Origin: Hyphomicrobium sp. 99
GTDB taxonomy: Bacteria > Pseudomonadota > Alphaproteobacteria > Rhizobiales > Hyphomicrobiaceae
Length of the DNA: 64,000 nt
NCBI RefSeq assembly: GCF_000384335.2
Contig: NZ_KQ031382.1
Coordinates: forward strand, 930,001 to 994,000
Direction: 5' to 3'
A model generated the notes under the pieces. That model was not told the origin of the DNA. It did no database searches and saw only the letters and a program-made list of their open reading frames with translations. Shown here piece by piece: positions 34,608 to 44,281 of this stretch. The position numbers and the translations under genes are program-made. How positions within the stretch are numbered: the stretch's first letter is position 1; each line of letters opens with the position of its first letter.

Positions 34608-36053
34608 TTACTTCGTCTCTTCGGGCTCGCGGTGATAGATGTCGTCGGTCCGCATGATATCGTCCTCGCCGAGGTACGACCCGATCTGCACTTCGATGAT
34701 CTCGACAGGAACCTTGCCCGGGTTCTGCAGGCGGTGCCACTGCGTCGCGAAAATGTAGACGCTTTCGTTCTCGCGAACGAGCTGCTCCTTCTCGCCGATG
34801 GAAACCTGCGCCGTTCCCTGCACGACGATCCAATGCTCCGACCGGTGATGATGCATTTGCATTGAGAGCTTGCCGCCGGGCTTCACATGCAGAAGCTTCA
34901 CCTGGAAGCGCGGCCCGATGTTGAGCGTCTCGAAATAGCCCCACGGCCGGTAGTTCCGAAGGTGCTGCTCTTGCTCTTTCCGGTTCGATTGCTTCAGCTG
35001 CTGCACGATCTTCGAAACGTCCTGCGTGCGGCTCTTGTCGGCCACGAGCAGCGCGTCCGGCGTGTTGACGATGATGAGGTCGTTGACGCCGATCGTCGAC
35101 ACGATCGCGCGCTCGGAATGGACGTAGCAATCCGACGTATCCTCGAGCACCGCTTCTCCCTTGATGAAGTTGCCCTTGTCGTCGCGAGGCGCGATATCCC
35201 ACAGCGATGACCACGAGCCGACATCGTTCCAGCCGACGTTCATCGGCAGGATCGCCGCCGCTCGCGTCTTCTCCATCACCGCATAGTCGATCGAGATGTT
35301 GGGAGCGGCCGCGAAGCACTTGCGATCGAGACGCAGGAAGCCGAGGTCTTCGGTGGCATGGGCGAGTGCCGCGCGCGCCGCCTCGAGGATCTTCGGCTCA
35401 AGCCGCTCGACCTCGGAGAGATACGTTTTGGCGTTGAGCGCGAAAATTCCGCTGTTCCAGAGATAAGACCCATTCTCGAGATAGCTCTCGGCCGTTGCGC
35501 GATCGGGTTTTTCCGCAAAGCTCTCGACTTCGAAAGCGTACCCGGCAAAACCCGGTAACGCCTCGCCGCGCTTGATGTAGCCGTAACCCGTATGTGGCTC
35601 CGTCGGCTTGATGCCGAAGAGAACGAGCTTGCCGGTCGCAGCGACCTCCGCCGCGCGCCGGATGTTCTCGGCGAACGCCGCACCGTCTTCGATGACGTGA
35701 TCGGACGGCATGACCGCGAGGATCGCATTCGGATCGTCCTGCAGCGCGATCAGCGCCGCCACCGCGATCGCCGGGGCCGTGTTGCGCGCAATGGGTTCGA
35801 GCACGATCGCACGCGGCTCGAGGCCGGCGCGTTCCAACTCCTCGCGCACGAGAAAGCGATGGTCGTTATTGCAAAGGAGGATTGGCTTCTCAAAGCCCGC
35901 ATGCTGCGGCAGCCGGCCGAGAGCCGTTCCGAGAAACGACGAGCTTTGCCCGTTGAAGAAGCGAATGAACTGCTTCGGGTACATCGCGCGCGACAGCGGC
36001 CACAACCGCGTGCCCGAGCCGCCCGACAATATGACTGGGTGAATTTTGCTCAT
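34608..36053 (-). CDS. manC: Mannose-1-phosphate guanylyltransferase / mannose-6-phosphate isomerase
   Basis: A 481-aa bifunctional enzyme for GDP-mannose synthesis, used in exopolysaccharide and lipopolysaccharide. The nucleotidyltransferase domain opens with VILSGGSGTRLWPLSRAMYP; PSDHVIED is the metal/nucleotide site. The C-terminal type II isomerase cupin (about residues 340-480) has RPWGYFETL, MQMHHHRSEHWIVV and QNPGKVPVEIIEVQ. The start is ATG 36053, with conserved sequence from residue 4; the frame upstream is open but not homologous. Polysaccharide genes at 41914 and 58648 may be related in role. Confidence 0.94.
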   Translation of the reverse strand: MSKIHPVILSGGSGTRLWPLSRAMYPKQFIRFFNGQSSSFLGTALGRLPQHAGFEKPILLCNNDHRFLVREELERAGLEPRAIVLEPIARNTAPAIAVAALIALQDDPNAILAVMPSDHVIEDGAAFAENIRRAAEVAATGKLVLFGIKPTEPHTGYGYIKRGEALPGFAGYAFEVESFAEKPDRATAESYLENGSYLWNSGIFALNAKTYLSEVERLEPKILEAARAALAHATEDLGFLRLDRKCFAAAPNISIDYAVMEKTRAAAILPMNVGWNDVGSWSSLWDIAPRDDKGNFIKGEAVLEDTSDCYVHSERAIVSTIGVNDLIIVNTPDALLVADKSRTQDVSKIVQQLKQSNRKEQEQHLRNYRPWGYFETLNIGPRFQVKLLHVKPGGKLSMQMHHHRSEHWIVVQGTAQVSIGEKEQLVRENESVYIFATQWHRLQNPGKVPVEIIEVQIGSYLGEDDIMRTDDIYHREPEETK

Positions 36054-36221
36054 GAAGAATACTATCCCCCCAGATCTAAAAGATTGATGTCTGGCAGCGT
36101 TCATTCGCCCTCGATAATAGGGAGAAGGCATTTCGCTCCAAACGCCATTCTGACGCAACGTATACGGCTGAATGCAAATTCCGTACGGCAAATGCAAGGC
36201 TTGCGCCAAACGGCGAGGGGA

Positions 36222-38201
36222 TCAGCCGACGGGACGCGTCAGCCGTTCACGCAGCGACCTGAGCGCCTCGCCAGATCCCGTAGGCTTGCTGCTCTGCGGC
36301 GCGCCGGGAGCATTGGCCGAAGCCAAAGGAGGCGGGACTTCGCGGCGCGGCAACGGTGCGCTGGTTCGCGGCGAGGAGGTGGGCGACGGGCTGGAGTAGG
36401 GCGTTGGCGGCATCGGAATTTTGTAGGAAGCCGGGCCCGCATCCGGGATGGCTTGATGGATCTCCGGTGATGCGGGGTGCGGGGTTCCGTGCAAGCCGAG
36501 GGCATCGGCCATCATCGCGAGATGGTGCCCCCCGTCGCCGTTCGCCGGAATTCCCGAAGCGCGCCAACGCTCGACGATCTGATCGAGGAAGCCTTCGTCG
36601 CCGAGCGACTTCTGCCATCTCTCCGAGAAATTCGCAGACGACGATTTCGGCAACGCCCGCTTTGGCAATTCATCGAACTTGATGCGAACCGGCAAAGCCA
36701 TGCCGTCACCGAAGGCAATGGCTTCACGCTGCCCGAGCGATGGCAGGAATTCCAAGAGTCCAGCGCCAGTATCGGCAACCGCCGAGGCGACGATCTCCTG
36801 GTCGCGGTCGTTCGACATGCGCAACGCAAAGACCGTATTGCACTGGGAAAGAATGGTCGGATCGATTTCTGCCGGACGCTGCGTGACGATGCAAAGCGAG
36901 GCGCCGTATTTGCGGCCTTCCTTCGCGATCTTGGCGATCGCGCGCTTGCACGGCTCGAAGCCGAGCGTCGAATTCGCCGGAACATAACGATGCGCTTCTT
37001 CGCAAACGAGCGTCACCGGCACCTGGCCCTCGCTCCAGAGCGCGAAGTCGAATGTCATGCGGCAAAGCACCGAGACGACGACGTTGACGACCTCCGACGG
37101 GATGCCGGTTAGCTCGAGAATCGTGATGGGCTTGCTGTTGACCGGAACCCGGAAGATGCGTCCAAGAACTTGCGTCATGCCGTCGTAAACGGTCAGCGAC
37201 CCGAACATGAACGCGTAACGGCCATCCTGCGAGATCGTCTCGATCCGATGCTTGAGAAGCCGGTAGGGCGCGAGATCCTTCCTGTTCTCGAGCTTGCCGA
37301 GCCGTTCGTCGATCAGCAGCAGAAGATCGGAAATGCGATAAGGGACGGGCGTATCGACGGTATAGCGGCTGGCGTCGCTCAAGCCGCGGCGGAGCTTCGC
37401 CGGCTCGGTCGAACGGCCGCTATTGTAACGCGCCTTCGCAATCGGGATCACTTCCTGCAGGATCTCGACTTCGGCCTTCCGGTCGCCGTCGCCGACGAGA
37501 ACTTCCTGGATCTCTTCGAACGTCAGCAGCCAGTAAGGCAGCTGCATGTTCCGCGGCGAGATCACTTCGGCCCAATCGCTGAACGCCGTCGCATACTCGT
37601 TGTGAGGATCGAGCAGTACGATGTGGGCATTCGGATTTTTTTCGACGATCGATCGCAGGATCAGCGCCGTCGTGCAGGATTTGCCGGTGCCTGTCGTGCC
37701 GAGGATCGCGAAATGCTTGCCGAGCAGTTCATCGACGCGCACCATTGCCGGGATCGTGCTGTCCTGACGAATGGAGCCGACGCGCACCATGGCGCCGCTA
37801 TCGCCGCAGAATGTCGCCTCGAGCTCCGTTCGCAATGCGAGCCGCACGCGATCGCCGAGCGCGGGATAGGCGGTGACGCCGCGGTTGAATTTCGGCGGCT
37901 TGCCTTCGCCCGCACTCGTCAATTCGCCGACGAGGCCGAGTTCCGCGATCCAGACTTCGCTGTCGCCGTCACGCTGCGAGGGAACCGGAACGCTCAGAGC
38001 TGAAACGATGGCGAGCACTGTCGTGCGCGAGGTTTCCACGGCAAGCAGCGTGCCCATTTCGGGACGCCCGTCAGGCGAGCGCGCTCGCAGCTCGCCTGCG
38101 CCGTCGAGCAAGACGATCGCTTTCGATCCGGTGACCGAAACGATGCGCCCAATTGAGGCATCCAAGCCATTCATTTGGTTCTGGTTATGATTGCCTGACA
38201 T
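36222..38201 (-). CDS. HerA-like ATPase with barrel domain
   Basis: A 659-aa P-loop ATPase of the FtsK/HerA group (DUF87). An N-terminal beta-barrel region (about residues 10-150) is followed by Walker A GTTGTGKS near residue 170 and Walker B TLVCEEAHRYVP near 395, then an Arg-finger-like segment ATVTQRP equivalent (CIVTQRPAEIDP). Archaeal HerA works with the nuclease NurA in end resection; no NurA is seen here. The last 100 residues are a Pro/Ser-rich disordered tail ending in RSLRERLTRPVG. It lies just downstream of a histidine kinase gene (22-base gap), so they may be one transcript. Confidence 0.85.
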   Translation of the reverse strand: MSGNHNQNQMNGLDASIGRIVSVTGSKAIVLLDGAGELRARSPDGRPEMGTLLAVETSRTTVLAIVSALSVPVPSQRDGDSEVWIAELGLVGELTSAGEGKPPKFNRGVTAYPALGDRVRLALRTELEATFCGDSGAMVRVGSIRQDSTIPAMVRVDELLGKHFAILGTTGTGKSCTTALILRSIVEKNPNAHIVLLDPHNEYATAFSDWAEVISPRNMQLPYWLLTFEEIQEVLVGDGDRKAEVEILQEVIPIAKARYNSGRSTEPAKLRRGLSDASRYTVDTPVPYRISDLLLLIDERLGKLENRKDLAPYRLLKHRIETISQDGRYAFMFGSLTVYDGMTQVLGRIFRVPVNSKPITILELTGIPSEVVNVVVSVLCRMTFDFALWSEGQVPVTLVCEEAHRYVPANSTLGFEPCKRAIAKIAKEGRKYGASLCIVTQRPAEIDPTILSQCNTVFALRMSNDRDQEIVASAVADTGAGLLEFLPSLGQREAIAFGDGMALPVRIKFDELPKRALPKSSSANFSERWQKSLGDEGFLDQIVERWRASGIPANGDGGHHLAMMADALGLHGTPHPASPEIHQAIPDAGPASYKIPMPPTPYSSPSPTSSPRTSAPLPRREVPPPLASANAPGAPQSSKPTGSGEALRSLRERLTRPVG

Positions 38202-38223
38202 TCGGATCCGGATCTCGGGCTTG

Positions 38224-39099
38224 CTAAGCGCCGTTGGAAATCAGTTTCTCTGAGGCGACCGCGCTTACACTATCCCGGGCAGGCAGGCCGATGACGACCT
38301 CGGTGCCGGTGCCCTTGTTGGAATGGAGTTCGAGCGTCCCTCCATGAAGCTCGACGAGCGCCTTGGCGATCGGCAACCCGAGGCCCGCGCCCTCACGCCA
38401 GCGCGAACGGCCGCCGTCGACCTGTCCAAACGGCGTCAGTGCAATTTCGATTTCTTCTTCCGTCATTCCAACGCCGCTATCGCGGATGGTGACGACGGCG
38501 CCGCCGCTGGTAGTACGCCGCGCAGTGACGTCCACCGTGCCGTTCGCCGGCGTGAACTTGAGCGCATTTGAAATGATGTTCGTGAAGATCTGGCGCAGCT
38601 TTTCCGGATCACCACGGATTGGGCGCAAATCAGGCGCGATGCCGAAGCGCAAATCGATCTGCGCTTCGCTTGCCATGGTCCGGAACGAGCTGATGCTGCC
38701 GGCGAGAATTTCGCCGATATTCACCTCACGCGCGTCGAGCGTATATTTTCCGCTCTGAATTTTAGAGATGTCCAGAATGTCGTTGATGACGGAGAGTAGG
38801 TGGCCCGCCGCATCTTGAATGAGTGTCGCGTATTCGACGATCTCTTTATCGGCCAGACGCCGTTGGCTGTGCTGCGTCAGAAGCTTTGAAAAGCCGATGA
38901 CCGTGTTCAACGGTGTTCTGAGTTCATGGCTCATGTTGGCGATGAACTCGGATTTCACTTTGCCGGCGAGTTCCACCTCGATGCGAGCGGATTGCTCTGC
39001 GACGCGGGCGCGATGACGCAAAACGGCATCGCTCAAAAGCGATGCATACTCGTTCATCAATGAGTTGGATTTGGCGTTTCCAACTGATCCAAAAATCAT
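38224..39099 (-). CDS. Soluble sensor histidine kinase
   Basis: A 291-aa kinase without membrane segments. The H box is MSHELRTPLNTVIGFSKLL near residue 58; the N box NIISNALKFTPANG and the ATP-binding G boxes DSGVGM and GAGLGLPIAK follow. The HisKA subtype resembles the PleC/DivJ/PdhS group of alphaproteobacteria, which control the cell cycle. Only about 50 residues precede the H box, so no sensor domain is visible and the input must come from a partner. No response regulator is adjacent. A Met at residue 15 is an alternative start. Confidence 0.88.
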   Translation of the reverse strand: MIFGSVGNAKSNSLMNEYASLLSDAVLRHRARVAEQSARIEVELAGKVKSEFIANMSHELRTPLNTVIGFSKLLTQHSQRRLADKEIVEYATLIQDAAGHLLSVINDILDISKIQSGKYTLDAREVNIGEILAGSISSFRTMASEAQIDLRFGIAPDLRPIRGDPEKLRQIFTNIISNALKFTPANGTVDVTARRTTSGGAVVTIRDSGVGMTEEEIEIALTPFGQVDGGRSRWREGAGLGLPIAKALVELHGGTLELHSNKGTGTEVVIGLPARDSVSAVASEKLISNGA

Positions 39100-39307
39100 A
39101 ACGCGAAACCCAACGCACAGCCGAATGCGGTTTCAATCTAGGGGCGAGTAGCTAACTCAAGGTTAATCCAAACCCTTTGAGAACCGCGGTGGGCCGCAGC
39201 AACACGAATGATTTTTAGAAAAATTGTTTGTATTTACTTATGCTTACTACAGATGACGCATGCGGCTACGCTTCGCGGAGCGGGCCGCGAGCGCCAAATC
39301 AAAAAAC

Positions 39308-40051
39308 CTACCGCATGATGAATTTGAACGGCTGGGTGAACGCCAGCGGCTTCACGCTGACCTCCGGCGGGATCGGAGGAAACGGCGCCGCCCGGTCGAG
39401 GGCTGCCGTCGCCGCGTCGTCCAGGAGCTTTGAACCCGAGCTTGCGGCGACTTCCTTGGACAGCAGTTTCCCATCGACGTCGACGATGAATTTCATCACC
39501 ACCGTACCGGCGACTGCCGACCGCGGATTTATCTTCGCTCGCTGCACGCGATCGTTGATCTGGCCGAGATAACGGCCGAACGCCTTGGCCTCGCCGCCCG
39601 TCTTGGCTTCGCCCGAACTCTGTTCGGTCACGATCGCGACCTGTTCAGGCTGCGACTTGGTCTCGACGACCTGCGGCTCGGGTGGCGGAGTTTCGAGAGG
39701 CGGAGGCTCTTGCGTCTTGACCGCGTCCGCTACAACTTCGCTGGCATCCGACGTAATGACGTCGCGAAGCTCGTCCGGCTTCACCTCTTCCGGGGGCTTG
39801 GCGTGCTGCTCCTGAACGGGAACGATCTCGCTCGTCTCTATAGTCTCCATAGCGTCGCCGAGCTTCGAGATGCCCTCGGTCGCAATGCCTTGCTGGACGA
39901 GCACGACGTCCACGCCGTTGCCTTGATCGAGAGCTTCGATATTGGAGTTTTCCAGATCCGGAAGCATGGCGTAGCCAATCGTCCCGTGAATGAGCAGGGA
40001 CAATAAAATGGCGATCGCTCGCAATGCGTCCATTCCGGCGGCTCTCGTCAT
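39308..40051 (-). CDS. tonB: TonB-family energy transducer
   Basis: A 247-aa periplasm-spanning protein. One N-terminal helix (LRAIAILLSLLIHGTIGYAM) anchors it, a Pro/Glu-rich linker (EPPPLETPPPEPQ) crosses the periplasm, and residues 170-247 form a TonB C-terminal domain (AGTVVMKFIVDVDGKLLSKE). It transmits proton-motive force from ExbBD to outer-membrane receptors. The start overlaps the exbD stop by one base, which supports translation from 40051. No TonB-dependent receptor is in the window. Confidence 0.85.
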   Translation of the reverse strand: MTRAAGMDALRAIAILLSLLIHGTIGYAMLPDLENSNIEALDQGNGVDVVLVQQGIATEGISKLGDAMETIETSEIVPVQEQHAKPPEEVKPDELRDVITSDASEVVADAVKTQEPPPLETPPPEPQVVETKSQPEQVAIVTEQSSGEAKTGGEAKAFGRYLGQINDRVQRAKINPRSAVAGTVVMKFIVDVDGKLLSKEVAASSGSKLLDDAATAALDRAAPFPPIPPEVSVKPLAFTQPFKFIMR

Positions 40052-40500
40052 CAGTTCTTGACAGTCTCTCCAGACGGCGACGGCTGCGACAGCAGCGAGA
40101 CCCGGGCGTAGCCAGACTCTCCCACGCGTCCCAACAATTCCATCACGTCGCCATACGCAATTTTTCTATCGGCGCGAACGTAGACGACGCCGTCGCCTTC
40201 GCTCGACTTGATCTGCATGAGACGGGAAACGAGCGTCTCGCGCGTCACTTCCTCGTCGCGGATGTAGAGCTTGCCGTCGGGCGCCAGCGAAACGACCATC
40301 GGCTTTTTCTGCGCCCCGAGCTTCGAGGCGGACGTCTTCGGCAGATCGAGCGGAACGCCCTGCACCATCAACGGAGCAGCGACCATGAAGATGATCAGCA
40401 GCACGAGCATCACGTCGACGAACGGCGTGACGTTGATCTCGGCGAGAGGCTTGTAGGAGTCGTCTTCGTCGCCCGAAGAACTGCCAACGGACATTCCCAT
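40051..40500 (-). CDS. exbD: Biopolymer transport protein ExbD/TolR
   Basis: A 149-aa protein with a single N-terminal helix preceded by the signature [21 protein letters not shown], whose Asp is required for proton flow, and a periplasmic domain (residues 60-140). It forms the motor with ExbB and TonB. It overlaps both neighbours by a single base (TGATG junctions), so the three genes are one coupled operon. The neighbouring TonB makes ExbD more likely than TolR. Confidence 0.93.
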   Translation of the reverse strand: MGMSVGSSSGDEDDSYKPLAEINVTPFVDVMLVLLIIFMVAAPLMVQGVPLDLPKTSASKLGAQKKPMVVSLAPDGKLYIRDEEVTRETLVSRLMQIKSSEGDGVVYVRADRKIAYGDVMELLGRVGESGYARVSLLSQPSPSGETVKN

Positions 40501-41168
40501 CAGTTCACACCCTCAACGCCACGACGAGAAAGAGTCCGCGCCAACGCGACGATGACCGGCGCAACGCGTTCCGACGCGCGGCCGAGCGCGACCGTGATCT
40601 GATTGTAGAAAATAACGGCCGGGATGGCGGCAGCAAGACCAACGGCCGTTGCGAACAACGCTTCGGCGATACCGGGCGCGACGACGGCCAAGCTCGTATC
40701 TTTCTGCTGAGCGATAGCCGTGAACGAATTCATGATGCCCCAAACGGTGCCGAACAATCCGATGAACGGCGCGGCCGATCCGAGCGTCGCGAGAAACGGC
40801 AAGCCTTGTTCGATGCTTTTCAGCTTGCGCTTGACGGCGGCGCGCATGGCGACTTCGAGACGGTCGCGAACTTCACCTGCCGACGCATCGGTGCCAGAGC
40901 CTTCCGCCCACTCCGTGCGGGCCGCTTCGCTGACTGAGCCGACGAGACTGCTCGTGCGCCCGGAAGGCAGAGTGGCGGAAGCGCTGTTTCTCTCGAGTAC
41001 GCGGATCTCGCGATTGACGAGCCAAACGCGGATAAACTTCTCGAACGCCATCGCCCAGCACACGACCGACGCCAGCAACAGGCCGATAATGATGCACTTC
41101 ACGACGATATCGGCATGGTGGAAGAGGCCGAGGATCGATAAGTCTCTTCCGACAATTTCTTCAGTCAT
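40500..41168 (-). CDS. exbB: Biopolymer transport protein ExbB/TolQ
   Basis: A 222-aa MotA/TolQ/ExbB proton channel with three helices: [20 protein letters not shown], then [20 protein letters not shown] and [19 protein letters not shown]. The GTVWGIM and [10 protein letters not shown] motifs are diagnostic. It is the first of the exbB-exbD-tonB genes and starts 15 bases after an exported protein gene on the same strand. Confidence 0.93.
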   Translation of the reverse strand: MTEEIVGRDLSILGLFHHADIVVKCIIIGLLLASVVCWAMAFEKFIRVWLVNREIRVLERNSASATLPSGRTSSLVGSVSEAARTEWAEGSGTDASAGEVRDRLEVAMRAAVKRKLKSIEQGLPFLATLGSAAPFIGLFGTVWGIMNSFTAIAQQKDTSLAVVAPGIAEALFATAVGLAAAIPAVIFYNQITVALGRASERVAPVIVALARTLSRRGVEGVN

Positions 41169-41183
41169 CGAGCGGTCACCGCG

Positions 41184-41642
41184 TTACTTTGAAAGTTGCA
41201 CGTTCGTCAGGGTCGACGTCTTCAGGCTGTCGAGACAGCCGGAGACCGGACCGCCATCGGCCTTACATTCCATCACATCATTGATGAGAAGCGAGCCGAC
41301 CTTATCGCATTGAATTCCGTCAATCTCGAAGAGCTTCACGGATTTCTTTCTGGGCTTCAGCGGTGCCAAATCGATCGAAAACCGTTTGCCGATGACGCCA
41401 TCGGTTTGAAACAGAACGAGATCGATCTTGAACGACTGATAGGTCGTTTCGCCCGGATTATTGACGACCATATAAGCTCGGCAGCCTTTCTCCGAAGGCT
41501 CAAGCTTGTTCAACTCTACGTGTGTGCCTGAGGCGGATCCGGCCGGAGTGGCGGCAGGATCGGCAACAACCTGTGTTGCAAACGCACTGATCGGCAGGGC
41601 GAGCGCGTAGGCAAGCCAAGAACGCTTCAAAGTTCTGATCAC
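41184..41642 (-). CDS. Exported protein of unknown function, head of the exbB-exbD-tonB operon
   Basis: A 152-aa protein. GTG 41642 is preceded by GAGAAGG at a good distance, and the next 30 residues form a signal peptide (SWLAYALALPISAFATQVVA). The mature part has the stretch VELNKLEPSEKGCRAYMVV and four Cys; the beta-rich FKIDLVLFQTDG segment suggests an all-beta fold. The frame is open 107 codons upstream but without a signal. It ends 15 bases before exbB, so it is cotranscribed and may assist the TonB system. I do not recognise a named family. Confidence 0.75.
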   Translation of the reverse strand: MIRTLKRSWLAYALALPISAFATQVVADPAATPAGSASGTHVELNKLEPSEKGCRAYMVVNNPGETTYQSFKIDLVLFQTDGVIGKRFSIDLAPLKPRKKSVKLFEIDGIQCDKVGSLLINDVMECKADGGPVSGCLDSLKTSTLTNVQLSK

Positions 41643-41913
41643 GCGATGACCTTCTCTAGCGAAAGAATGTCGGATTTCCGAAACGCGTGTAGCGATTTTG
41701 CTGGTCGGTTGCCAGTGTGAAATTCGTAAGGCGCGATGGTTGTGCCGAGGCGTGCGATTTTGATTTAGAACAGTTTTTAGTTCACCGGCATTGGCGACGC
41801 GAGCATCGTTTTTGCAATCGCACCGCATCGAGAATAATTCCCGAAACGCGAGGGAAAAGTACCCAGTCTGGCACGGAAGGATTGAGCGGTGCAGCGGCAG
41901 GTTGTGCCGTCGC

Positions 41914-43545
41914 TCAGGCGGCGCGCGCCATGGACGACATACCAGTGGCTCGGCGGATCTCATCGAAAATCGCGGCGAAACTCATGACGCCCGTTGCCCG
42001 ATCCTCGGCGACGTCTGTCAGCACCGCGCCGACGACTTTCTTCTGATTGGCCTCGAGCAGCGTCAGCGCCTTCTTCGCGAGCGATTGCGGCGTCCGGTGC
42101 CACGCCGTCAGAAATACGATGTCGTCGGCGAGTTCAGCTAATACGCGTGCGTCCGAAATCGGCAGCAGCGGCGGCGCCGAGAGCACAATGATCGGGAAAC
42201 GCGATTTGAGACCGGAAATGGCATTCGAAAATTCCGCCGACCGGATGGCAGTCGGAACCGCGAGCGGAATGGGTGCGGGTCCGGAAGCAGGAAGGAAATG
42301 CAGCCCTGTGAGGCAATCGCGCAGGATCACTTCCTCGATGGACGCCCGTGCCGCGATCTGATCGAGAAGGCCGCCTGAAATCTGCGGGGTCAATTCGCGC
42401 GTGAGGCCCTTGCCGCGAAAATCGCAATCGACGAGGAGTGTCTGCTGAGCGGAAACCGCAAAGTAGTGAGCGATGTTCGACGCGAAAATTTCCGAACCTT
42501 CATCAGGCAGCGCCGACGCGACCAGAATTACGCGTGCGGCCTCATCGCTTTTCCGCTGACCAAGTTCGTTGCAGACCTTTCTGACCGCGTCGGCATAAAT
42601 GCCTTGAGGCTCCGCGATGATCATCCGCGCACCGCGAGTGCCCGCTAAAGGATCCATCGGCGCCCCCATTGCCGGAATGGAGATCATGTGCGGGCAGGCG
42701 AGCGTTCTCTCGACTTTGCGCGTCCGCAGCAACGCTTCGCGTTCCAGCCACAAAGCGAGCATAATCGCCAACAACAGCGCCGATCCGGCTGTAATCGCGA
42801 CGTTGCGGACGCGCTTGGGTCCTGCAGCGCGGCCGGGTGGCCCAGCGATGCTGACAACGCGTGGACCGGTAAACGTGAGGGCCGACCCATACTTCTCGAC
42901 AAGCGACGAAAACATCCGTTCGGACGCGGTGAGTTCGCCCCGATTGCGCGCAGGAACGACGGGGGTCGTAACGGACGTTTGCTTCTGCGCGAGGAATTGG
43001 TTCGCGATCGCATTCGCGATCCGCGCTGATTTTTCGCCATCGGTCGACGTGAATTGAACGTTCACGAGAAAGGTGCTGCGGACGCGGCTGACGCTGAGCT
43101 TTTTGGCGATCGCCCTGCGAAGCTCTTCCCCAGGCGCCGGGCTGCGGAAAAACGCCATGACGCGCGAGAGCATCGATCGCTTATTGAACTCTGGATCGTT
43201 CGCGAGTTGAAGCTCGGCGATGACAGGGTCGATGATCGATGCCGACCGCATGAAGTCCATCTGCTTCTCGATCTCCTGCCTCTCGGCTTCGGAAGCGAGC
43301 GTATCGGCAGAAGGCGGGGCGTCTTCGGCTGCCGTCGGCGTGGGAGCCTTCCGCAGGGGATCCGCCTGGACCAACGCCGTGGCGGTATATCGATCGGGAA
43401 TGACGGCGACGACTGCCGTAGCGATGAGGGCGGCGAGAACCGGCAAACCAACGACCGCCTTGGCGCGCTTGACGACCGCCGACCAGGCAATCGGAAACCC
43501 GAGCCATTTGCTCCGCTTTGCCGGTACTGCCGTTTCTTGAGCCAT
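41914..43545 (-). CDS. Wzz-type chain-length protein fused to a degenerate CpsD/BY-kinase domain
   Basis: A 543-aa protein for polysaccharide export. The N-terminal Wzz domain has two membrane helices (about residues 30-52 and 240-265) around a coiled-coil periplasmic part. The C-terminal ATPase-like domain keeps Walker A' as LLVDCDFRGKG, but at Walker A the usual GEGKT/S is replaced by LPDEGSEIFAS near residue 346, with no Lys. There is no C-terminal Tyr cluster. Autophosphorylation by this domain is therefore unlikely; it could be a structural or pseudo-kinase regulator. No other wz/eps genes are adjacent. Confidence 0.85.
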   Translation of the reverse strand: MAQETAVPAKRSKWLGFPIAWSAVVKRAKAVVGLPVLAALIATAVVAVIPDRYTATALVQADPLRKAPTPTAAEDAPPSADTLASEAERQEIEKQMDFMRSASIIDPVIAELQLANDPEFNKRSMLSRVMAFFRSPAPGEELRRAIAKKLSVSRVRSTFLVNVQFTSTDGEKSARIANAIANQFLAQKQTSVTTPVVPARNRGELTASERMFSSLVEKYGSALTFTGPRVVSIAGPPGRAAGPKRVRNVAITAGSALLLAIMLALWLEREALLRTRKVERTLACPHMISIPAMGAPMDPLAGTRGARMIIAEPQGIYADAVRKVCNELGQRKSDEAARVILVASALPDEGSEIFASNIAHYFAVSAQQTLLVDCDFRGKGLTRELTPQISGGLLDQIAARASIEEVILRDCLTGLHFLPASGPAPIPLAVPTAIRSAEFSNAISGLKSRFPIIVLSAPPLLPISDARVLAELADDIVFLTAWHRTPQSLAKKALTLLEANQKKVVGAVLTDVAEDRATGVMSFAAIFDEIRRATGMSSMARAA

Positions 43546-43708
43546 CGTCCCGTAAGTGCCAGTGAAGTCCCGGGCGCCGCGTACCTTCGCCCCCGCGCCG
43601 GCAAAGCCGACTCACTTCGCCATTGTCAGACTCAATTATGAACGAGGCGTTTTTGGTTAAGATTTTGCGCGCAATGCGTGCATCCGATACTCATCCCGGT
43701 GCTCGGTG

Positions 43709-44086
43709 CTACCGGAGCGAGAGCTTGGCCCCACCCTCATGCACGTCATAGGCGCAACGTGCGCTGGTGCCGCCGGTCGAGGCGGTCAGGATCAGGTGCG
43801 GATCGCGAAAACGCTGGGTCCAAAGCGGGTTTTGCGTATCCCAGATCGCGACGGGAATATCGGGATTGCCGATGACGGCCTCGATCGACGACGCCGGTCC
43901 CCAGGCGACCGCCGTATCGGCGCGAGCTCCGGTGGCACGCTTCGGCGCATTCCTCCGGCAAACCTCGATGGCGCGCTCGCGATAGGCTTCGACGACGGCT
44001 TCGCCCATGGCGGTGCGATAGGCGTGGTCCTGGTACCAGATCTTGGCACAGGCGAGCACGACCAAACCTAGCAAGATCTTACGCAT
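43709..44086 (-). CDS. Small membrane-anchored or exported protein, unknown function
   Basis: A 125-aa protein with an N-terminal hydrophobic stretch (KILLGLVVLACAKIWY) that may be a signal peptide or anchor. The rest is soluble and mixed, with CRRNAPKRATGARADTAVAW and a conserved-looking WDTQNPLWTQRFRDPHL. ATG 44086 is chosen because the upstream open frame has no hydrophobic leader. It lies divergent from hprA, 195 bases away. Confidence 0.68.
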   Translation of the reverse strand: MRKILLGLVVLACAKIWYQDHAYRTAMGEAVVEAYRERAIEVCRRNAPKRATGARADTAVAWGPASSIEAVIGNPDIPVAIWDTQNPLWTQRFRDPHLILTASTGGTSARCAYDVHEGGAKLSLR

Positions 44087-44281
44087 GACGGGTGTCTCAA
44101 ACGCGAAGGCAGGCCAACCGATTGGCGGAGCGTTATTCTGATCCCGTCTTGGTGAAAAAAGTGTTTCGCTTCGGCCGGTTGCGGTGCAGCGCAGCGGGGC
44201 ACCGGGCTTGTCAGGGCGGCCTTGGTCGGGCACAAGCGGTGCCTGCGATCAACGTCCGATCTCCCGGAGAACCATCACCTC

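Noticed and set aside
39257..39283. Hairpin after tonB as a terminator
   Set aside because: The stem is short and interrupted and no T tract follows on the minus strand.
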